Source of the DNA: Phenylobacterium conjunctum
GTDB lineage: Bacteria > Pseudomonadota > Alphaproteobacteria > Caulobacterales > Caulobacteraceae
NCBI RefSeq assembly: GCF_042679085.1
Contig: NZ_JBHTLQ010000016.1
Span: 19,324 to 83,323, forward strand
DNA: 64,000 bases
Direction: 5' to 3'
Shown here in pieces: positions 26,954-35,104 of the stretch (the first letter of the stretch is position 1; every line of letters begins with the position of its first letter). The notes below the pieces were generated by a model. The model was given only the letters and a program-made list of their open reading frames with translations, had not been told where the DNA came from and searched no databases. The position numbers and the translations under genes were made by a program.

Positions 26954-28812
26954 ACGCCCACCTCGTCTTCCAGCACGGCCTCGGCGTCGGAGCGGGTCTG
27001 CAGCTCGTAGAGGTCGGCATAGGTCCCGCCCAAGGCCAGCAGTTCGGCGTGCGTCCCGCGCTCGGCCACCCGGCCGTTGTCCAGGACGATGATCTGGTCG
27101 GCGTGCATCAGCGAGGACAGCCGGTGGGCGATGATCACGGTCGCCTTGGCCTTGGTGGCCTCCGACAGGGCGTCGCGCACCCGCCGCTCGGTCACCGCGT
27201 CAATGGCGGCGGTGGAGTCGTCGAAGATCATCACGCCCGGCCCCGGCACCACGCCGCGGGCGATGCTCATCCGCTGGCGCTGACCACCGGACAGGGCCAC
27301 GCCCCGCTCGCCCACCCGGGTCTCATAGGCCTCGGGCAGGCCGGCGATGTGGTCGTGGATCTGGGCGGTGCGGGCCGCGCCCTCGATCCGCCCCTCCTCG
27401 GCCCACGGATCGGCATAGGCGATGTTGTGGCCGATGGATGAGTCGAACAGGAAGGCCTCCTGCTGGACCAGGCCCACATACTCTCGAAGGCTCTCCAGGC
27501 TGACCTCGCGGATATCGACCCCGTCGATGGTGATCCGGCCCTCAGTCACGTCGTAGAAGCGCGGGATCAGGTTCGCGAGGCTGGACTTGCCAGACCCCGG
27601 CGCGCCGACCACGCCCAAGGTCTGGCCGGGCCGGACCTCGAAGCTGACATCGCTCAGCACCGGCTTGCCGGCGACATAGGCGAAGGCGACATTCTCGAAC
27701 CGCAGCACGCCTTCGCGGGGCGCCAGCGGACGCGCCTCTTGGGCGTCCGCGATCTCCGGCTTCAGGTCCAGCACCTCGAACAGCCGCGCGCCGGATGAGG
27801 TCGCCCGGGCGCCGGCGTTGAAGATCATGGCGATCTGCCGGATCGGGGTCTGCAGCAGGGTCATATAGGTCAGGTAGGCGGTCAGGGTCCCGACGCTCAT
27901 CGCGCCCGCCGCCACCTTGTGCCCGCCGAACCACAGCACCCCGGCCATGGAGGCGTTGAAGGTCACCTGCATCACCGACACGGCCCTGAAGCGCATGGTG
28001 ATCCGCTCATAGGAATAGGCCAGCGCCTTCATCGAGGCCTCGTCGAACTTCACCAGCTCGAAGGTCTTGCCCGCAAAGGCCCGCACCACGCGGATCCCCT
28101 GGAGGTTCTCCTCCATGGTCAGGGTCAGGGCCGCCATCAGCTCCTGGAACCGCAGCCAGGTGATGCGCAAGAGCACGCCCATCCGGGCGAGCGCCGCGGC
28201 CGAGAACGGCACGAAGGCCAGGCCGATCAGGCCGAGCGTCAGGTCGGTGCGCAGCATCTCGAAGGCCGCGAAACCCAGCAGCAGCACCAGGGTCAGGACC
28301 GGCATCAGGCCGCCCTGGATGAACACCCGCGCGCCCTCCAGGTCGAGCATGCCGCGGGTGATCAGGTCACCGGAGTGGACCTTGTCGTGGAAGCCGAAGG
28401 ACAGCCGCTGGAGCTGCTGGAAGTACTGGAGGCGCAGGTCATAGCCGACCCGCTGGCTGACATATTCGCCCAGATAGCCGGACAGCATGGTCATCAGGCC
28501 GCGCACGATGGTGGCGGCGATCACAAGGGCCGCGGTGAGCCAAAGCGCCTTGCGGGCGAGATCGGCATGCGCGGCGCCTTGGACCAGCAGGTCATGCGCC
28601 TGGTCCACGGCCCGGCCGAGGAGGCGCGGCAAGGCCAGGCTGGCGAGCGCCGAGCCCAAGGAGGTCGCAATGGCCGCGGCCAGCAGCCAGGGATAGTTGA
28701 AGGCCAGGCGGACAATCCGCGGGATGACCTTCGGCGCCTGCCGGGCGTCGACCCGGTTCACCTGCGAGACAGGCGCGTCCCCATCCCGTCCCGCAGGGGC
28801 GGAATCACTCAT
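26950..28812 (-). CDS. ABC exporter half-transporter, degenerate half
   Basis: A 620-residue partner of the next gene with the same TMD-NBD layout. Walker A GAPGSGKS (about 404) and LSGGQ (about 508) are canonical, but the Walker B end reads VMIFDDSTAAID: Asp replaces the catalytic Glu (about 528). In heterodimeric exporters (TM287/288, BmrCD) this substitution marks the degenerate ATP site, which is paired with the altered signature of the partner, exactly the combination found here. First gene of the operon; ATG 28812 has only a weak ribosome site. Lipid or drug export is possible. Confidence 0.94.
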   Translation of the reverse strand: MSDSAPAGRDGDAPVSQVNRVDARQAPKVIPRIVRLAFNYPWLLAAAIATSLGSALASLALPRLLGRAVDQAHDLLVQGAAHADLARKALWLTAALVIAATIVRGLMTMLSGYLGEYVSQRVGYDLRLQYFQQLQRLSFGFHDKVHSGDLITRGMLDLEGARVFIQGGLMPVLTLVLLLGFAAFEMLRTDLTLGLIGLAFVPFSAAALARMGVLLRITWLRFQELMAALTLTMEENLQGIRVVRAFAGKTFELVKFDEASMKALAYSYERITMRFRAVSVMQVTFNASMAGVLWFGGHKVAAGAMSVGTLTAYLTYMTLLQTPIRQIAMIFNAGARATSSGARLFEVLDLKPEIADAQEARPLAPREGVLRFENVAFAYVAGKPVLSDVSFEVRPGQTLGVVGAPGSGKSSLANLIPRFYDVTEGRITIDGVDIREVSLESLREYVGLVQQEAFLFDSSIGHNIAYADPWAEEGRIEGAARTAQIHDHIAGLPEAYETRVGERGVALSGGQRQRMSIARGVVPGPGVMIFDDSTAAIDAVTERRVRDALSEATKAKATVIIAHRLSSLMHADQIIVLDNGRVAERGTHAELLALGGTYADLYELQTRSDAEAVLEDEVGV

Positions 28813-28891
28813 CTCAAATTTCCAGCTTCGAGTATGGTGGCGATTGTGCGCCGCCCGGCCGGGACAGGCCAGGGCTGTTTTTGACGCTGCG

Positions 28892-29668
28892 TTAGAAAGC
28901 GCTGGCCGCGCCCACGGTCACCGGCCGCGCCGGGGCCTTGGGACGGGGCCGCAGCCGCTCGCCCTTCAGCCAGATCTTCAAGGCTTCCCAGTGGATCGCC
29001 GCCATGACGCCGAGGGTCATCAGCGGATGGGTGAGGAAGGCCTTCCAGAGCGCCGCATCGGTCAGCGCCTGACGCCGGCCGGCGAAGGCCGCCGACAGCA
29101 CCAGCCCCTCGGCGTCGCGGACCTCGACGGCGACCGAGACGTCCTCGCCGGGCGGCTGGATGCGAAAGCCATAGGCCAGGTCCATGTCCATGAAGGGCGA
29201 GACATAGAAGCCCTTGTCGATCCCCTGGCGCAGCACCTCATCGTCGCCGTCCGTCACCGGGATCAGATAGCTGTGCCGCTCGCCGAAGGTGTTGTTGACC
29301 TCGTAGAGCAGGGCGGTCAGGGCGCCGTCCTCACCGTGGCAGAAATAGACGCTCAAGGGGTTGAACACCCCGCCCAGGATGCGCGGCATGCAGAGCAGCC
29401 ACACCGGTCCGCCGGTGGCGATCCCCGCCGCCCGCAAATGGCCCTCGACCTCGGCCTTCAGCCCACCCGCCCCGGACAGGTGGTCGCGCTCAAAGAAGCT
29501 GGTCAGAGCGAACCGTTCGGCGCCGAACAGCTTCAGCCGCCCGCCCAACGCCGCGGCCTCGTCCAGGTCGATCAGCAGCATGAAGATGCGATAGCGCAGC
29601 CGATGCCGGCGTGGCTTGACCCGCGTGTGGGTCACGATCCCCGGATAGAGGCCGGAGGCGATCCTCAC
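28892..29668 (-). CDS. DUF1365 family protein
   Basis: A 258-residue protein of the DUF1365 family, recognisable by HTRVKPRRHRLRYRIFMLLIDLDE split at the N-terminus, FFERDHLSG and NPLSVYFCH in the middle, and KPFxVSPF-like FYVSPFMDM later. The biochemical role is not established; the family clusters with the FAD oxidoreductase and Cfa-type methyltransferase found here and in the Rhodobacter singlet-oxygen (RpoE-ChrR) regulon. The start is GTG and overlaps the FAD gene stop as GTGA, so expression is coupled. Confidence 0.88.
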   Translation of the reverse strand: MRIASGLYPGIVTHTRVKPRRHRLRYRIFMLLIDLDEAAALGGRLKLFGAERFALTSFFERDHLSGAGGLKAEVEGHLRAAGIATGGPVWLLCMPRILGGVFNPLSVYFCHGEDGALTALLYEVNNTFGERHSYLIPVTDGDDEVLRQGIDKGFYVSPFMDMDLAYGFRIQPPGEDVSVAVEVRDAEGLVLSAAFAGRRQALTDAALWKAFLTHPLMTLGVMAAIHWEALKIWLKGERLRPRPKAPARPVTVGAASAF

Positions 29669-31005
29669 GCCGCCGCCTCCTCCAGGAGGGCGGGGGCCGC
29701 GCCCACATGGATGCGGCCCGACTCATTGGCCACCGACCAGGGTCGGCGCACCCCGCCCAAGGCCTCGGCGACGGCCAGGCCCGACTGCAGGGCGTCCTCG
29801 TGGAAGCCGTGGCCGAAGTACGAACCGCAGAACCAGGTCCGCTTCACCCCCTGCAGGGACCAAAGCTGGCGCTGGGCGGCGATGGCCTCGGCGTTGAACA
29901 GCGGATGCTCGTAGACGTCCGTCCGCACCACCGCCTCGGGCGCAATCTCGCGTGTGGGATTGAGGGTGACAAACAGGTCCGGCGCGTCGGTCAGGCTCTG
30001 TAGGCGGTTCATCCAGTAGGTGACACAGCCCTCGCCAGGCGCCGCGCGTGAGCCGATGTGGTTCCAGCTGGTCCAGGCCCGGCGGCGCTTGGGCATCAGG
30101 GCCGGGTCGGTGTGCAGGACGGCGTGGTTCAAGGTGTACTGGAAGGCGGACAACAGGCCCCGCTCGGCCGGGGTCGGGTCCTCCAGAAGCTTCAGGGCGT
30201 GGTCCCCGTGGGTGGCGATCACCACCTCATCGAACCGCTCGGTCTCGCCGGAAGCATGGCGGACCACGACGCCCTCGGCGTCGCGGCGCACGCCGGCGAT
30301 CCGCGCGCCGGTTCGGATCTCGCCCGCAAAGCCGGCAACCAGTTCGCGGACATAGTTGCGGCTCCCGCCGGCCACCGTGCGCCACAGCCCCCGGCCGACC
30401 ACCTGCATCATGCCGTGGTTCTGGAAGAAGCGGATCAGGCCCGCCGCCGGATAGGCGCCGATGTCGGCGAGCGGGGTCGACCAGATGGCCGAGGCCATGG
30501 GCAGCAGGTGGTCATCCCGGAAGGCCTGGCCATAGCCCTTGGCCGCCAGATAGTCGTCCAGGCTGGTGAGCGGCCCTTCCAACTCGACCAGGTCCTGGGG
30601 CGCCTCGCGATAGAAGCGGGTGACATCGGCCAGCATGCCCAGGAAACGCGGGTTCACCAGGTTGCGCCGCTGAGCGAACAGGGACTGGGAAGAATACTCG
30701 AACGCGCCCTCGTCCAGGGTGACGCTGAGCGCCATGTCGGCTGGCAGGGACTTCACCCCCAGGTGCGCCAGCAGGGCCGTGAAGTTCGGATAGTTGTCCT
30801 CGTTATAGACGATGAAGCCGGTGTCGACCGGGACCGGCCCCTTCGCGCCCGGCGCCTCCACCGTATTGGCGTGGCCGCCGATACGGCCGTCGGTCTCGAA
30901 GACCGTGACCTCGCAGGTCCGGCCCAGCAGCCAGGCGCAGGATAGGCCGGCCACGCCAGCGCCGATGACGGCGACGCGCGGACGCAAGACTTCGTGACGG
31001 GTCAT
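29665..31005 (-). CDS. FAD-dependent oxidoreductase (NAD(P)-binding, amine-oxidase fold)
   Basis: A 446-residue flavoprotein with N-terminal dinucleotide-binding fold VAVIGAGVAGLSCAW (11-25), EtDGRIGGHANTV motif near 37-48 that binds FAD, and a C-terminal FAD cap FCGSYFGHGFHEDALQSG. It belongs to the group that sits with DUF1365 and Cfa-like genes. In Rhodobacter a flavoprotein of this cluster type helps make methylated/furan fatty acids, so a fatty-acyl desaturation or oxidation is a reasonable guess, not shown. Divergent from the Cfa-like gene with 131 bp between starts. Confidence 0.9.
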   Translation of the reverse strand: MTRHEVLRPRVAVIGAGVAGLSCAWLLGRTCEVTVFETDGRIGGHANTVEAPGAKGPVPVDTGFIVYNEDNYPNFTALLAHLGVKSLPADMALSVTLDEGAFEYSSQSLFAQRRNLVNPRFLGMLADVTRFYREAPQDLVELEGPLTSLDDYLAAKGYGQAFRDDHLLPMASAIWSTPLADIGAYPAAGLIRFFQNHGMMQVVGRGLWRTVAGGSRNYVRELVAGFAGEIRTGARIAGVRRDAEGVVVRHASGETERFDEVVIATHGDHALKLLEDPTPAERGLLSAFQYTLNHAVLHTDPALMPKRRRAWTSWNHIGSRAAPGEGCVTYWMNRLQSLTDAPDLFVTLNPTREIAPEAVVRTDVYEHPLFNAEAIAAQRQLWSLQGVKRTWFCGSYFGHGFHEDALQSGLAVAEALGGVRRPWSVANESGRIHVGAAPALLEEAAA

Positions 31006-31136
31006 GGGGGGCTCCGGTCTCGGCGGGACCGCTCGCCCCGACCGCTGGATTACGCAGAGCCAGGGGTCCCGGATGCATCCCCCCGGCCTGTCGCCGCGTA
31101 GTTGCTCTCAGAACCCCGCCGGACGGAGACCGCCCC

Positions 31137-32162
31137 ATGTCCCTCGTCGCCGCCACCCTGACCGCCTTTGAAGGCGCGCCTCTGCCGGACGCCGTGCGTC
31201 GCGCCGCCGTCCACCTGCTTGTCTCCGGCGCTCGCCGAAGTCTGGTCGGCGCGCCCGCCAACGCCTCGGCCCAGTTCGCCCGCGAGATGGAGGCCCGCCC
31301 CATCGCCGAGCACACCCAGGCCGCCAACGATCAGCACTACGAACTGCCCGCCGCCTTCTTCGAGGCGGTGCTGGGTCCGAACCTGAAATACTCCTGCGGC
31401 CTCTATGGCGAGGGCGTCACCAGCCTGGCCGACGCCGAGGAAAAGGCCCTGGCCGAGACCGCCGCCCATGCGGGCCTGGCGGATGGCCAGCAGATCCTGG
31501 AGCTCGGCTGCGGCTGGGGATCCCTGTCCCTATGGATGGCCCGGGCCCTGCCGAACGCCCGCATCACCTCGGTGTCCAATTCCGCCAGCCAGGGCGACTA
31601 CATCAGGGCCAAGGCTGAGGCCCAGGGTCTGACCAACCTGACCGTGCTGACCGCCGACATGAACGACTTCGAGGCGCAAGGCGGCTTCGATCGCATCGTC
31701 TCGGTGGAGATGTTCGAGCACATGGCCAACTGGCGCGCCCTGCTGACCAAGGCCCGCGGCTGGCTGAAGCCGGACGGGCGGATGTTCATTCATATCTTCA
31801 CCCACAAGACCACGCCCTACCGGTTCGACGCCGACGACGAGGTCGACTGGATCGGCAAGTACTTCTTCTCCGGCGGGGTCATGCCCAGCCACGACCTGAT
31901 CCGCCAGTTCCCGGACCTCTTCGAGGTCGAGGAGTCCTGGCGCTGGTGCGGCGTCCACTACGAGAAGACCGCCCTGGACTGGCTGGCCAACTATGACCGC
32001 AACGCCTGGCGGATCCGGCCGGTGCTGGAGGCGGTCTATGGCCGCGACGCGACCCTGTGGGGCCGTCGCTGGCGTCTGTTCTTCCTGGCCACCGCCGGCC
32101 TGTTCGGCCACCGTGGCGGCGAGGAATGGGGCGTCAGCCACTATCGCCTGAAGCCGGTCTAG
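31137..32162 (+). CDS. Cyclopropane-fatty-acyl-phospholipid synthase family methyltransferase
   Basis: A 341-residue SAM methyltransferase acting on unsaturated acyl chains of membrane phospholipids. The SAM loop ILELGCGWGSLSLW lies at about 119-132; NQHYELPAAFFEAVLG and YSCGLYGEG match the CFA synthase active-site region, and EMFEHM carries the catalytic motif. It is shorter than E. coli Cfa (382), lacking most of the N-terminal domain. GGAG precedes the ATG. It could make cyclopropane or methylated fatty acids; the divergent DUF1365/FAD genes argue for the methylated/furan branch (inference). Confidence 0.92.
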   Translation: MSLVAATLTAFEGAPLPDAVRRAAVHLLVSGARRSLVGAPANASAQFAREMEARPIAEHTQAANDQHYELPAAFFEAVLGPNLKYSCGLYGEGVTSLADAEEKALAETAAHAGLADGQQILELGCGWGSLSLWMARALPNARITSVSNSASQGDYIRAKAEAQGLTNLTVLTADMNDFEAQGGFDRIVSVEMFEHMANWRALLTKARGWLKPDGRMFIHIFTHKTTPYRFDADDEVDWIGKYFFSGGVMPSHDLIRQFPDLFEVEESWRWCGVHYEKTALDWLANYDRNAWRIRPVLEAVYGRDATLWGRRWRLFFLATAGLFGHRGGEEWGVSHYRLKPV

Positions 32163-32171
32163 GAGCCACTT

Positions 32172-32567
32172 ATGCTGCGCAACATCATCGCCTGGGTCGC
32201 CACCGCCGTCGCCTTTGCCGGCATCGACTTCATCTGGCTGACCAACGCCCAGGGGCTCTATCGCCCGGCCCTCGACGAGGTCCTGTCGCCGACCGTGAAC
32301 TTCAGCGCGGCCATCGCCTTCTACCTGATCTACATCACCGGGGTGACGGTGATGGCGGTGCTCCCGACCGGGTCCTTGCGCGCCGCGGCCGGCAAGGGGG
32401 CGATGCTGGGCTGTTTCGCCTACGCCACCTACGACCTGACCAACCAGGCCACGCTCAAGGTTTGGTACACCCACATCACCGTGGCCGACATCGCCTGGGG
32501 AACCTTCCTCACCGCCTCGGCCGCCGCCATTGGCTGGCTGGTGGCGAGCCGGATTCCGAGCCGCTGA
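32172..32567 (+). CDS. DUF2177 family membrane protein
   Basis: A 131-residue inner-membrane protein with four hydrophobic helices (about 5-24, 42-62, 70-90, 102-124). The DUF2177 hallmarks are visible: GIDFIWL near the N-terminus and FAYATYDLTNQATLKVW in the centre. Function unknown; it follows the methyltransferase by 9 bases and is probably in its operon. In many genomes DUF2177 accompanies DUF1365/Cfa genes, so it may be a membrane anchor or part of the lipid-modification pathway. Confidence 0.88.
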   Translation: MLRNIIAWVATAVAFAGIDFIWLTNAQGLYRPALDEVLSPTVNFSAAIAFYLIYITGVTVMAVLPTGSLRAAAGKGAMLGCFAYATYDLTNQATLKVWYTHITVADIAWGTFLTASAAAIGWLVASRIPSR

Positions 32568-32785
32568 GCCCAAGGCGGACGACAGGGGGACGGAGCGCGC
32601 AAATCCGATCACGGTTCGGATCGTTCGGGCCGTTGTCGGGGGCCTCCCAGCCTGTCATTACTATCGCCAGGGAAGGACGCGGACGCTCCCGCCGGGCCTA
32701 TTTCGACCTGGCGCGCGGCCAAAGAAGCCGTCCTCCCTGCGCATAGAAACGCGCCGCCCAAGCGGTCGGCGCCGGGAGGAATTTG

Positions 32786-34372
32786 ATGGAAGATTTGAAG
32801 GACCGGGCGAGCCTGGACCAGCGCCTTGAGGCCGCCGCCATGGTGGGGATGACCACCGCGGTCTGGGCCTCCGTCCAGCCCGACAAGGTGGCGATTGTCG
32901 ATCCCAACGGGCGCAGCAAGACCTTCGCCGAGATCAACGCCGCCGCGAACAAGCTGACCCGACTTTTCCGCGAGCGCGGCCTGAAGGCCGGCGATTCCCT
33001 GGCCCTGGTCTGCTCCAATCGCGCCGAGTTCGTCGAGGTCCTGGCCGCGACCCTCCGCGCCGGCATCCGCATCACGCCGGTGAACTGGCACCTCACTCCG
33101 GACGAGATCGCTTACATCATCAAGGATTGCGAGGCGAAGATCCTGGTCGGCGAGCAGCGCGTGCACGCCGTCGCCGAGGCCGCCCGCGAGTGCCCGGACC
33201 TGGTGCTGAAACTGGCCGTCGGCGGCGACATTCCCGGCTTCGAGAACTACGATCAGCTGCTGGAGCCTATCGACGGCTCGGACATCGACGATCCGGTGCT
33301 CGGCAACTCGATGATGTACACCTCGGGCACCACCGGCCGGCCGAAGGGGGTCTATCGCCCCGTCCCCGCCGTCACGCCCCAGGCCATGTACGCCATGCGC
33401 GGCTATGACCACGAGACCAGCGTCCAGATGTGCGCCGGCCCGGCCTATCACGCCGCCCCGCTGGCCTTCGACGTGCGCGCCGCCATGGGCGCTGGCGTGC
33501 CGCTGATCTTCATCGACAAGTGGGACTCAGAACACGTCCTGCGGACCATCCACGAGCACAAGGTCACCCACCTGCACCTGGTGCCGATCATGTTCCAGCG
33601 CCTGCTGGCCCTGCCCGACGCGGTGAAGGCCAAGTACGCGGTCGATCATGTGAAATACATCATCCACGGCGCCGCGCCCTGCCCGCCCGAGGTCAAGCAC
33701 GCCATGATCGAATGGTTCGGCCCGGTGCTGTCGGAATACTATGCCGGCTCCGAGGGCGGCGCCGGCTTCGCCATCGATTCTCACGAGTGGCTGCGCAAGC
33801 CCGGCAGCGTCGGCAAGCGCCCGGCCCTGCTGCAGGTCCGCATCCTTGACGAGAACGGCAATGACCTGCCCAACGGCCAGGCCGGGACCATCTATCACCA
33901 GCTGCCCCCCGGCGGCGGCTTCTCCTACTACAAGGACGAGGCCAAGACCCAGGCGAGCCGGGTCGACGGCTTCTTCACCATGGGCGACGTCGGCTACTTC
34001 GACGAGGACGACTACCTGTTCCTCACCGGCCGCAACGCCGAGACCATCATCTCCGGCGGGGTGAACATCTACCCGCAGGAAGTCGACAACGAGCTCATCA
34101 AGCATGACGCCGTCGCCGACAGCGCCACCGTGGGCGTCCCCCACGACGAGTGGGGCGAACAGGTCAAGGCGGTGATCCTGCTGAAGCCGGGCTACACGCC
34201 CTCGGACGCCCTGGCCCAGGAGATCCTGGACTTCGGCCGCGCCACCCTGCCGGCCTTCAAGGTGCCGCGCAGCCTGGACTTCGTCACCGAGCTGCCCCGC
34301 TCGGAAGCCGGCAAGATCCAGCGTAACAAGGTCCGCGCCCCCTACTGGGAAGGCCGCACGCGCCAGATCTAA
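32786..34372 (+). CDS. Acyl-CoA synthetase (AMP-forming)
   Basis: A 528-residue ANL-superfamily enzyme that activates a carboxylic acid via acyl-AMP to acyl-CoA. P-loop YTSGTTGRPKG at about 178-188, adenine motif YYAGSEG, the TMGDVGYFDEDDYLFLTGR hinge region split, and the C-terminal catalytic Lys segment PRSEAGKIQRNK are all there. ATG 32786 follows GGGAGGA with a 6-base gap; an upstream TTG is less likely. It is 218 bp from the DUF2177 gene and looks monocistronic. Likely substrate: medium or long-chain fatty acid, or an aromatic acid; not resolvable. Confidence 0.93.
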   Translation: MEDLKDRASLDQRLEAAAMVGMTTAVWASVQPDKVAIVDPNGRSKTFAEINAAANKLTRLFRERGLKAGDSLALVCSNRAEFVEVLAATLRAGIRITPVNWHLTPDEIAYIIKDCEAKILVGEQRVHAVAEAARECPDLVLKLAVGGDIPGFENYDQLLEPIDGSDIDDPVLGNSMMYTSGTTGRPKGVYRPVPAVTPQAMYAMRGYDHETSVQMCAGPAYHAAPLAFDVRAAMGAGVPLIFIDKWDSEHVLRTIHEHKVTHLHLVPIMFQRLLALPDAVKAKYAVDHVKYIIHGAAPCPPEVKHAMIEWFGPVLSEYYAGSEGGAGFAIDSHEWLRKPGSVGKRPALLQVRILDENGNDLPNGQAGTIYHQLPPGGGFSYYKDEAKTQASRVDGFFTMGDVGYFDEDDYLFLTGRNAETIISGGVNIYPQEVDNELIKHDAVADSATVGVPHDEWGEQVKAVILLKPGYTPSDALAQEILDFGRATLPAFKVPRSLDFVTELPRSEAGKIQRNKVRAPYWEGRTRQI

Positions 34373-34382
34373 GGCTCAGGCC

Positions 34383-34580
34383 TCAGCCGTGGGGGTTTTC
34401 GAAGATCGCCTCCACGGCCAGGCCGAACACCGCGGCGATCCGATAGGCCAGGTCCAGGGACGGATCGTGCTTCTCGGTCTCCAGGGCGTTGATCGCCTGG
34501 CGTGAGACGCCCAGCCGGCGGCCGAGCTCTTCCTGGGTCCAGCCCTGGGCGGTGCGCAGGGTCCGCAGGTGGTTCTTCAT
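34383..34580 (-). CDS. Small XRE/Cro-type transcriptional regulator
   Basis: A 65-residue protein that is a single helix-turn-helix (LRTAQGWTQEELGRRLGVSR followed by QAINALETEKHDPSL), the YozG/immunity-repressor size class. It shares one base with the end of the upstream membrane-protein gene (34580), so the two form a tight operon. A palindrome of ACCTGACA half-sites upstream of that operon is the probable autoregulatory operator. It likely represses its own operon. Confidence 0.9.
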   Translation of the reverse strand: MKNHLRTLRTAQGWTQEELGRRLGVSRQAINALETEKHDPSLDLAYRIAAVFGLAVEAIFENPHG

Positions 34581-34966
34581 CAGCGGCTGGTCCGGATGAG
34601 GGGCGAGGCGACGCCGAACATCGCCCAGAACAGCGGATAGATCATCCAGCCGGGCGCGTGCGGCGCATGCGCGTAGCTCTCCAGGAAGCCCCAGGCGCTC
34701 AGGATCGCCATGGCCAGGCCCGAGGCGACGATGAAGCGCTTGGCGGTCAGGGCGCGGACGAACTCGTCGGCCTCATTCATCAGGGCGATGGTGGCCCAGA
34801 TCTGCCCGGCCACGGGGGCGGCGACCGCCAGCCCCATCAGCCAGGCGCCCGGCCCGCGCAGGTCGTCGAAGGCGCCGGCGATGGCGGCGATATTGATCGC
34901 CACATAGCCGCTCATGAAGGCGGCGGTGCGAAGCGTGTAGCGGCGGTGCGCCGGGTCCATGGCCAT
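34580..34966 (-). CDS. Four-helix membrane protein paired with XRE regulator
   Basis: A 128-residue inner-membrane protein with four predicted helices (about 15-35, 42-62, 77-97, 102-122). The DEADEFVRALTAKR segment between helices 2 and 3 recurs in a family of small uncharacterised proteins that precede tiny XRE regulators. It may modulate the regulator or be its target. GGAGGG is well spaced from ATG 34966. An operator-like palindrome lies upstream. Confidence 0.8.
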   Translation of the reverse strand: MAMDPAHRRYTLRTAAFMSGYVAINIAAIAGAFDDLRGPGAWLMGLAVAAPVAGQIWATIALMNEADEFVRALTAKRFIVASGLAMAILSAWGFLESYAHAPHAPGWMIYPLFWAMFGVASPLIRTSR

Positions 34967-34992
34967 GGGAAGCCCTCCAGAATGTAAGGCAA

Positions 34993-35027
34993 ACCTGACA
35001 CGGCAGGCATGTCAGGTCAACCTGACA
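34993..35027. promoter_or_regulatory. ACCTGACA operator upstream of the XRE operon
   Basis: A near-perfect 18-bp palindrome TGTCAGGTCAACCTGACA (35010-35027, 8-bp arms, 2-bp centre) plus one extra ACCTGACA half-site (34993-35000), between the XRE operon and the divergent amidohydrolase. Best explained as the binding site of the small XRE repressor. Confidence 0.7.
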
Positions 35028-35104
35028 TTTGCGTCGCCCTGGCGACCGGCTAGAACCTCTGCAAGGATCACGTTCGATCTTCAGTTCCTTGGGGCCCTAT
35101 CCGC

